DNA from: Cyclobacteriaceae bacterium
GTDB lineage: Bacteria > Bacteroidota > Bacteroidia > Cytophagales > Cyclobacteriaceae
Length of the DNA: 5,285 nucleotides
Assembly: GCA_029882725.1 (NCBI GenBank)
Contig: JAOUKG010000254.1
Location: forward strand, 1-5,285
Direction: 5' to 3'
The notes beneath the pieces were generated by a model. The model ran no database searches, had not been told where the DNA came from, and saw only the letters and a list, made by a program, of their open reading frames with translations. Shown here in pieces: positions 1 through 5,285 of this stretch. Numbering within the stretch: position 1 is the stretch's first letter; the number at the start of each line of letters is the position of its first letter. A program made the position numbers and the translations under genes.

Positions 1-231
1 TTCATATAATTTTACCGTTTGCTCTATTCTTTGAAAGAAAAACATATTTGAATCTCCGTTTTGCAATCGGTGACTCGTTCCCAATACCAGAGCCACATTA
101 TTAAAGGGTATTTGATCAATATTGGTGTATATACGTTTTGTAGTAGTATTTATAACCAGCACATTGGCTATAAGAATTATAAAACATAGAATTCCCACTG
201 TAAAAAAGACACCTTTTATTACTCTTTTCAT
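1..231 (-). CDS. SanA/YdcF-like (DUF218) envelope protein, C-terminus cut by window edge
   Basis: The first 77 codons of a gene that continues beyond the left edge. The protein begins MKRVIKGVFF and has one hydrophobic helix at about residues 6-28, so it is probably an inner-membrane anchor or uncleaved signal with the rest outside the cytoplasm. Residues 35-53 (YTNIDQIPFNNVALVLGTS) and 64-77 (FFFQRIEQTVKLYE) match the start of the SanA/DUF218 fold as I know it: a YxxxxxxP linker, a beta strand ending V-L-G-T, then a YxxRI-type helix. E. coli SanA is linked to vancomycin exclusion at high temperature and the relative ElyC to envelope biogenesis; the precise role here is unknown. The start is firm because an in-frame TAA lies at 235-237, two codons upstream, and the next ATG (codon 63) would remove the helix and first motif. 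It is preceded by its own probable promoter. The rest of the domain cannot be checked. Confidence 0.82.
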   Translation of the reverse strand, partial: MKRVIKGVFFTVGILCFIILIANVLVINTTTKRIYTNIDQIPFNNVALVLGTSHRLQNGDSNMFFFQRIEQTVKLYE

Positions 232-268
232 GATTTATTGTAATCTAAAGACTCCTTTTCATGATTTA
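221..268. repeat. Short imperfect direct repeat, two copies 30 bases apart
   Basis: On the plus strand the copy at 221-237 reads actcttttcatgattta and the copy at 251-268 reads actccttttcatgattta; they differ by one inserted c. The left copy covers the start codon of the SanA-like gene and the right copy covers the start codon of the mini-ORF. The similarity ends sharply on both sides. This looks like a small local duplication of a translation-start region. Confidence 0.6.
245..262 (-). other. Five-codon mini-ORF (MKRSL, stop) in the leader of the SanA-like gene
   Basis: Reading the minus strand from 262 gives ATG AAA AGG AGT CTT TAG. It ends 13 bases before the SanA-like start at 231 and lies in a different frame. 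Its start context, TAAATCATGAAAAG, is identical to that of the real gene. It lies downstream of the predicted -7 box, so it would be part of the mRNA leader. It could be a translated leader peptide, an accidental by-product of a local duplication, or meaningless. Translation is not shown. Confidence 0.25.
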
Positions 269-288
269 AGTTTTTCTTGAACTTCATA

Positions 289-296
289 CAAAGATA
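289..296 (-). promoter_or_regulatory. Probable Bacteroidota-type -7 promoter box for the SanA-like gene
   Basis: The minus strand at 296-289 reads TATCTTTG, an exact match to the TAnnTTTG -7 consensus of the Bacteroidota primary sigma factor. It lies 57 bases upstream of the start codon at 231, in the intergenic space after parC. I see no good TTG/TTTG -33 element at the usual 17-23 base spacing; the closest sequences are only T-rich (TTTTAG at 316-311, GTTAAA at 325-320). It is called from one box plus position, so moderate confidence only. Confidence 0.5.
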
Positions 297-361
297 ACTA
301 TCAGCATAATCTAAAAGCATTTAACTTTAACAGATAACCTACATCTAACTATAACGAAATA

Positions 362-3049
362 CTAAAAATCAAGTTCAATAGTATCACCCGGTTTATAATT
401 ACCCGGTTTATCTTTTTTTTCGGTAAATTGTGTTTCTGTATTTGTGCTTTTTTCCTGTAAATTTTTCTCTTTTGGGCTATTATTTACACTTTCTGTTACT
501 GTACCATCGGCAGGAGTCTTCTCTTCAACGTTTTCATCAACAGTCTCTTCACTCTTTAATTCCTTGACATTAACAAATTTATGAGGTGTGAGTTTATTTC
601 CCTGCGCTTTCCATCCTTTTACATCCACAACTTCACTTAAATTCATTGTCTCCAATATTTTTTCTTTTGACTTACCTTTGGTAACGGTCAATTCAATAAC
701 AGGGGATTGACTTGAACTTATAGAAATTAATTTACAGCCTGGCTCCTCATTTATAAAGGTGAATTTTTTATCAATTGTAGAGGTCTCAATTTTAAATCTT
801 TTAACAAAATAAGTCTTTGAAGGCCCGTCATAATGAATAGCTGTAAATATCTTTTCAGGATTAAACCTTTCAATAATCAGTAATTTATTAGGATCGTATT
901 TGTTCGTCAATTCGTAGGAAGTTAACTCATAACTTCCATCCTTATAAAAGGCAATAATTGTATCTTCTCCATTGAATTTCCCAACAAAAATTCCTCTTTC
1001 ATCCTTATTTAAACGCCCGATTGAGGAATCATACCATAATTTCAACCCACTTAATGTAGACGTTCCCTGCTCTTTGAATTCAATCTTCCTTACAGGATAT
1101 CTGGTAAGGATGTTTCCTCCTGCTCCTCTTCCTTTTATGTCTATATCGCTAAAGTCAAAATCAAATATTTTTTTTCTGGCAGAACTTGCTGCTGTGAGCT
1201 TTACGGTTACTATTTCTGCTTCGCCATTGGCATTGGCAGTCAAATAAAGAACTTTACTGTTTTTATCCCCTTTTGTAAGGTCGTATTCTTTATCCCGCGT
1301 TACTGAAGATATTTGGAACCTTTTGGCCATAGATCTCCCACTTTTTCCATCTAAATAGACTAAATTATAGGTCATCCGGTCATCGTTTTTGTTCCAAATG
1401 CCCACATAAATTATATCTTTTCCTACAAATACTTTATCTGCAATTCTTGATACCTGAAACTTTCCATCTCTTCGGATAACAACAACATCATCAATATCTG
1501 AACAATCCGAGATAAACTCATCCTTTTTTAGGCCCCAACCAATAAACCCATCGGCCCTGTTGACATATAATTTTTGGTTATTTGCTACTACGAGGGTAGT
1601 GTCAATATTTTCAAAATTTGTCAATTCAGTCTTTCTGCCCTTGTCTTTACCGTATTTTTCCTTTAGCCCTGTATAATACTTTATAGCAAACTCTGTAATA
1701 TGCTCAAGGTTGTATTCCGTTTCAGCCAATTCATCCTGCAACTTTCTCATCAACTCATCCGCTTTGAAAGAGTCAAATTTAGAAATACGTTTAATCTTTA
1801 TTTCGGTAAGCTTTACGATATCATCTTGAGTAATTACCCTATAAAACTGGCTCTTGAATGGTTCCAGCCCTTTATCTATAGTTGAAATCACATCCTCCCA
1901 AGTCTCACATTCTTCAATATCACGGTAAATCCTATTTTCGATAAAGATTTTTTCCAGGGAGGAAAATAATAATTTCTCCTTGATTTCATCTCTTCTGATT
2001 TCCTGTTCCCTTCGAAGTAAATCTACTGTTTGATCTGTATTGGTTTTTAATATTTCAGAAACAGTTAGAAACCTGGGTTTGTCCTCTATAATAACACAGG
2101 CATTCGGTGAAATAGAACTTTCGCAATCTGTAAATGCATATAACGCATCTATTGTTAGGTCAGGAGATTGCCCGGGTGCCAATGTGATGAGAATTTCCAC
2201 ATCTTTGGCCGTATTATCAACTACCTGTTTTATTTTTATCTTACCCTTATCGTTTGCTTTTATTATCGACTCAATCAAGGAACTGGTGGTTGTTCCAAAT
2301 GGTATTTGTGTCACAATGATAGACTTCTTGTCTACAACTTCTATTTTAGCCCTTACCTTAACCCGGCCACCACGAAGCCCGTCATTATAATCTGAAACAT
2401 CTGCTTTTCCACCGGTTGGAAAATCAGGGTAAAGCCTAATTTTTTTCCCCTTTAAAATATCTATTGAAGCATCAATTAACTCGATAAAATTATGGGGAAG
2501 TACCTTTGTTGATAATCCTACAGCAATCCCTTCAACTCCCTGAGCCAACAAAAGTGGGAATTTCAAAGGAAAATCAACGGGTTCCTTTTTCCTTCCGTCA
2601 TAAGACAATTGCCAATCTGTAGTTTGTGGATTAAAGACAACATCAAGTGCAAATTTTGATAACCTGGCTTCAATATATCGTGGAGCAGCAGCAGAGTCTC
2701 CCGTTCGGATATCACCCCAGTTTCCCTGAGTTTCAATAAGGATATCTTTTTGCCCCATATTGGTTATGGCATCTCCAATAGAAGCATCACCATGGGGATG
2801 ATATTGCATGGTCTGCCCAATGATATTTGCAACTTTATTAAAACGACCATCATCCATTTCCTTCATGGCATGCATTATCCTGCGTTGCACAGGCTTAAAA
2901 CCATCCACTATACTTGGTACGGCACGTTCCAAAATTACATAAGATGCATAATCAAGAAACCAATTTTCATACATCCCGGTTACCGGGGTGGCATTATGTA
3001 ATTTCTCTTCTTGTTGTGGGTTTTCAGCGTTTTCGTTCTCTTCAGACAT
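362..3049 (-). CDS. parC: DNA topoisomerase IV subunit A (ParC)
   Basis: 895 residues, the DNA-breaking and rejoining subunit of topoisomerase IV, which unlinks daughter chromosomes together with ParE. The winged-helix/cleavage core runs from about residue 28 (ENWFLDYASYVILERAVP) through VDGFKPVQRRIMHAM (48-62), the quinolone region QYHPHGDASIGD (82-93) and AAPRYIEARLS (121-131), where R124 and Y125 are the catalytic pair. Tower and coiled-coil regions extend to about 480. Residues 485-825 form the beta-pinwheel C-terminal domain, in which KGRGAGGN (639-646) resembles only a degenerate GyrA box; no true QRRGGKG box is visible, which fits topoisomerase IV rather than gyrase. From about 830 the tail is rich in E, K, T, N and S and looks disordered, ending GDTIELDF. 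The start at 3049 lies 7 bases after the parE stop; an AGGA touches the ATG too closely for a normal Shine-Dalgarno, so coupled translation is likely. The adjacent parE makes the gyrA alternative unlikely. Confidence 0.96.
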   Translation of the reverse strand: MSEENENAENPQQEEKLHNATPVTGMYENWFLDYASYVILERAVPSIVDGFKPVQRRIMHAMKEMDDGRFNKVANIIGQTMQYHPHGDASIGDAITNMGQKDILIETQGNWGDIRTGDSAAAPRYIEARLSKFALDVVFNPQTTDWQLSYDGRKKEPVDFPLKFPLLLAQGVEGIAVGLSTKVLPHNFIELIDASIDILKGKKIRLYPDFPTGGKADVSDYNDGLRGGRVKVRAKIEVVDKKSIIVTQIPFGTTTSSLIESIIKANDKGKIKIKQVVDNTAKDVEILITLAPGQSPDLTIDALYAFTDCESSISPNACVIIEDKPRFLTVSEILKTNTDQTVDLLRREQEIRRDEIKEKLLFSSLEKIFIENRIYRDIEECETWEDVISTIDKGLEPFKSQFYRVITQDDIVKLTEIKIKRISKFDSFKADELMRKLQDELAETEYNLEHITEFAIKYYTGLKEKYGKDKGRKTELTNFENIDTTLVVANNQKLYVNRADGFIGWGLKKDEFISDCSDIDDVVVIRRDGKFQVSRIADKVFVGKDIIYVGIWNKNDDRMTYNLVYLDGKSGRSMAKRFQISSVTRDKEYDLTKGDKNSKVLYLTANANGEAEIVTVKLTAASSARKKIFDFDFSDIDIKGRGAGGNILTRYPVRKIEFKEQGTSTLSGLKLWYDSSIGRLNKDERGIFVGKFNGEDTIIAFYKDGSYELTSYELTNKYDPNKLLIIERFNPEKIFTAIHYDGPSKTYFVKRFKIETSTIDKKFTFINEEPGCKLISISSSQSPVIELTVTKGKSKEKILETMNLSEVVDVKGWKAQGNKLTPHKFVNVKELKSEETVDENVEEKTPADGTVTESVNNSPKEKNLQEKSTNTETQFTEKKDKPGNYKPGDTIELDF

Positions 3050-3056
3050 TTCCTAT

Positions 3057-4937
3057 TTAATCATTAATCACTGACTCAAACTCAGATTCTATAAGATCCT
3101 TTTCAATTTTAAGGTTATCAACAATAAACAATTGCCTATCGGGTGTGTTTTTTCCCATATAAAAGCTCAATAACTGACTTACATGAGTGTCTTTCCTTAG
3201 TATAACGGGTTGGAGCTTGATATTTTCTCCAATAAATCGACCAAACTCTTCAGGGGAAATCTCCCCTAAACCCTTAAACCTTGTTATTTCTGGCTTTCCT
3301 GTTAACTTTTTGATTGCTTCCTGCTTTTCCGATTCATCGTAACAATACAATGTTTCCTTTTTATTCCTTACCCTAAAAAGAGGCGTGTCAAGAATATATA
3401 AATGACCATTTTTAACCAGGTCGGGAAAAAACTGAAGGAAAAAAGTCAACAACAATAATCGAATGTGCATGCCATCAACATCGGCATCTGTTGCAATAAT
3501 TATCTTGGCGTATCTCAATCCCTCCAAACCATCTTCAATATTCAAGGCATGTTGCAACAAGTTGAACTCTTCGTTTTCATAAACCACCTTTTTAGTAAGG
3601 TTGAAACAATTCAAAGGTTTTCCTCGAAGTGAAAATACAGCTTGGGTTTGCACATCCCGTGATTTCGTAATAGAACCACTCGCAGAATCTCCCTCCGTAA
3701 TAAATATTACAGAATCATCACTTTTATCATTCTTTGTATCATTAAAATGCACCCTGCAATCACGCAGCTTCTTATTATGTAAATTAGCTTTTTTCGCTCG
3801 CTCATTGGCTAATTTCTTGATACCGGCAATCTCTTTCCGTTCCCTTTCACTTTGCAGTATTCTTTTTAACAAAGCATCAGCCACCGCAGTATTTTGATGA
3901 AGATAATTATCAAGCTCTGTTTTTAAGAAATCATTTACAAATGTTCTAAGAGTGGGTCCGTCGGGAGCAATATTTTGAGAACCTAATTTCGTTTTGGTTT
4001 GTGACTCAAAAACAGGTTCCTGAACCCTTACAGCAATAGCACCAACAATACTTCCTCTTACATCCGAAGCATCAAAATCTTTTTTGTAAAAATCCCGGAT
4101 TGTTTTCACCAATGCTTCCCTAAAAGCAGCCAGATGTGTTCCTCCCTGAGTTGTAAACTGCCCATTCACAAAAGAATAGTACTCCTCCCCATATTGATTA
4201 CTGTGCGTAAGTGCCATTTCAATATCTGCACCCTTCAAATGAATTATAGGATAACGTATAGTGTCAGCATCAACTTTCCTGTCCAACAAATCCAACAAAC
4301 CATTCTTCGAAAAGAATTTTTTTCCATTGTAATTTATCGTTAGCCCTGCATTAAGAAAAACATAGTTCCATATCAGGTCGTCCAGGTATTCTGGTATAAA
4401 ATGAAAATTTTTAAATACAGTTTCATCAGGCTCAAAAACAAATAGAGAACCTTCGCGTTCATCGGATTTGATTATTATCCCATCCTCAATAATTTCCCCT
4501 CGCCGAAATTCAGCAATTTTGGTTTTTCCATCCCGCACGGACTGAACCCTAAAAAAATTGGAAAGGGCATTTACAGCTTTAGTACCCACACCATTTAAAC
4601 CAACGGATTTCTGAAAGGCACCAGAGTCATATTTTCCCCCGGTATTTATTTTGGATACACAATCCACCACTTTACCCAGAGGAATACCACGTCCATAATC
4701 TCTTACCTCCACACGCCGGTCGGTTATGACAACGTCGATAACCTTTCCAAAACCCATCATATGCTCATCGATAGCGTTATCTATGACTTCTTTTACAAGC
4801 ACATAAATACCATCGTCTTTTGAAGAGCCATCCCCCAACTTTCCAATATACATTCCAGGTCGAAGCCGAATATGCTCCTTCCAGTCCAGGGATTTAATAC
4901 TATCCTCAGTATAACTAAAAACACCTGATTCCTCCAT
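3057..4937 (-). CDS. parE: DNA topoisomerase IV subunit B (ParE)
   Basis: 626 residues, the ATP-binding subunit of topoisomerase IV. The GHKL ATPase domain opens with RLRPGMYIG (24-32). It continues with KEVIDNAIDE (49-58), where E50 should be the general base and N54 the Mg ligand, then RDYGRGIP (79-86), where D80 should contact adenine, and the ATP lid GLNGVGTKAVNALS (113-126). The transducer domain carries the QTKTKL loop (313-318), whose K315 should reach the gamma phosphate. The TOPRIM domain has EGDSASGS (415-422, catalytic E415), DADVDG (484-489, metal ligands D484, D486, D488) and RFKGLGE (553-559). Length is that of a compact ParE, without the large insert of E. coli GyrB. RGKPLN (438-443) and the parC neighbour favour ParE over GyrB. 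The ATG at 4937 is the first possible ATG after an in-frame stop at 4974-4976 and gives the expected short N-terminal extension. It starts 29 bases after the membrane gene ends and probably shares an mRNA with parC. Confidence 0.96.
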   Translation of the reverse strand: MEESGVFSYTEDSIKSLDWKEHIRLRPGMYIGKLGDGSSKDDGIYVLVKEVIDNAIDEHMMGFGKVIDVVITDRRVEVRDYGRGIPLGKVVDCVSKINTGGKYDSGAFQKSVGLNGVGTKAVNALSNFFRVQSVRDGKTKIAEFRRGEIIEDGIIIKSDEREGSLFVFEPDETVFKNFHFIPEYLDDLIWNYVFLNAGLTINYNGKKFFSKNGLLDLLDRKVDADTIRYPIIHLKGADIEMALTHSNQYGEEYYSFVNGQFTTQGGTHLAAFREALVKTIRDFYKKDFDASDVRGSIVGAIAVRVQEPVFESQTKTKLGSQNIAPDGPTLRTFVNDFLKTELDNYLHQNTAVADALLKRILQSERERKEIAGIKKLANERAKKANLHNKKLRDCRVHFNDTKNDKSDDSVIFITEGDSASGSITKSRDVQTQAVFSLRGKPLNCFNLTKKVVYENEEFNLLQHALNIEDGLEGLRYAKIIIATDADVDGMHIRLLLLTFFLQFFPDLVKNGHLYILDTPLFRVRNKKETLYCYDESEKQEAIKKLTGKPEITRFKGLGEISPEEFGRFIGENIKLQPVILRKDTHVSQLLSFYMGKNTPDRQLFIVDNLKIEKDLIESEFESVIND

Positions 4938-4963
4938 TAAAACAGTACTTTTTAAAAAATTAT

Positions 4964-4980
4964 GAATTAAATTTTAATTC
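4964..4980. repeat. Perfect AT-rich inverted repeat over the stop codon of the membrane gene
   Basis: The plus strand reads gaattaaa, t, tttaattc: two perfectly complementary 8-base arms around one central base. It overlaps the last codons and the TAA stop of the membrane protein gene. On the minus strand it is followed four bases later by a run of six T (4954-4959), an arrangement resembling a terminator. The stem has only one G-C pair, so a strong intrinsic terminator is unlikely. It could be a weak attenuator, a protein-binding palindrome or chance in AT-rich DNA. Confidence 0.4.
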
Positions 4981-5285
4981 TGGCCGAATAAATCACGAAT
5001 GGCAAACTGATTACCCATAGGGCAACAAGTGCCAGTGAAAAATAAACCAGATATCCGAAATTACTATACTCGAATTTTTCTCCACTATTGAAGATGCTGA
5101 AAAAAAGCAAACTTATGGTGAAAAATATATTAATTACAGCCGCAAGCCCATACTCCCAAGAAACCACTCTGTAAAACTTGTAGTTACTAAGCGATTTCGA
5201 GCCTACACCTCTTCCTGTGAGATAATAAATAATTACGTTCACAAGTGAAATTGAGATGAGAAAAAAGTAAAAGAAGTATTCCTTA
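4967..5285 (-). CDS. Small multi-pass membrane protein of unknown function, N-terminus cut by window edge
   Basis: The reading frame is open from the right edge (first full codon at 5284) to a TAA at 4967-4969, giving 105 visible residues. A GTG at 5242 could be read as a start, but the frame continues upstream as a hydrophobic run (YFFYFFLISISL) that joins smoothly into the same membrane helix, so the real start is probably outside the window. Three helices are visible: about residues 3-22, 45-65 and 77-100. Basic residues in the first loop (R25, K30, K36, R39) and at the C-terminus (SARIKI) suggest both face the cytoplasm. I recognise no family or catalytic motif. It lies 29 bases before parE on the same strand with no strong terminator between, so it may be in the same transcript; a functional link to topoisomerase IV is not implied. 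Confidence 0.7.
   Translation of the reverse strand, partial: KEYFFYFFLISISLVNVIIYYLTGRGVGSKSLSNYKFYRVVSWEYGLAAVINIFFTISLLFFSIFNSGEKFEYSNFGYLVYFSLALVALWVISLPFVIYSARIKI

Noticed and set aside
297..361. Intrinsic terminator after parC
   Set aside because: Only 4-base AT-rich pairings are found (for example agat at 332-335 with atct at 343-346) and there is no following T run on the minus strand; not enough to call.
972..1247. Plus-strand open frame of 91 codons
   Set aside because: It lies wholly opposite the conserved parC coding sequence and its translation has no recognisable domain; an antisense shadow.
2040..2395. Two overlapping plus-strand open frames of 116 and 75 codons
   Set aside because: Both are antisense to the parC core, whose protein sequence is clearly conserved; two overlapping frames with no motif are expected by chance.
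3050..3056. Shine-Dalgarno site for parC (AGGA in the 7-base gap)
   Set aside because: The AGGA ends one base before the ATG, too close for normal pairing; coupling to parE termination explains initiation better.
3601..3897. Plus-strand open frame of 98 codons
   Set aside because: Antisense to the ParE TOPRIM-encoding region; no motif and no promoter seen.
362..4937. The pair being gyrB and gyrA instead of parE and parC
   Set aside because: The A subunit lacks a true GyrA box and has the GDASIGD form, and the two genes are adjacent and coupled, as is usual for topoisomerase IV in this group. Both proteins are intact, so no novel system is implied.
5240..5242. GTG as the true start of the small membrane protein
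   Set aside because: The same frame stays open to the window edge and encodes hydrophobic residues that complete the first membrane helix, so the GTG is more likely an internal valine.

Overview
The window is an AT-rich stretch of a bacterial chromosome, almost certainly from a member of the Bacteroidota and probably the Flavobacteriia. Three things point there: the topoisomerase IV proteins have the Bacteroidota style (a ParC of about 895 residues with GDASIGD in place of the proteobacterial GDSAxxx in the quinolone region, and a compact GyrB-like ParE); start codons lack well-placed Shine-Dalgarno sequences; and a TAnnTTTG-type -7 box stands before the leftmost gene. This assignment is read from motifs, not from a database search.

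Everything recognised lies on the minus strand, so the gene order is from high to low coordinates. At the right edge is the 3' part of a small multi-pass membrane protein of unknown function (4967-5285, 5' end outside the window). After 29 bases comes parE (3057-4937), the ATPase/TOPRIM subunit of topoisomerase IV. Seven bases later comes parC (362-3049), the DNA-cleaving subunit. A 130-base intergenic region (232-361) carries a probable promoter, a short direct repeat and a five-codon mini-ORF. It precedes the first 77 codons of a SanA/YdcF-like (DUF218) envelope protein that runs off the left edge (1-231).

ParE and ParC act together as an A2B2 type IIA topoisomerase. ParE binds and hydrolyses ATP and supplies the Mg-binding TOPRIM residues, while ParC carries the active-site tyrosine that cuts DNA. 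The enzyme unlinks replicated chromosomes. All signature catalytic residues are present in both, and neither shows a frameshift or truncation. The membrane gene upstream may be co-transcribed with them; the SanA-like gene downstream appears to have its own promoter.

I found no mobile element, CRISPR array, RNA gene or novel system. This is mainly a housekeeping region. The points worth a second look are small: a duplicated start region ahead of the SanA-like gene, an alanine at the usual quinolone-contact serine of ParC, a long disordered ParC tail, and an AT-rich perfect palindrome over the stop codon of the membrane gene.
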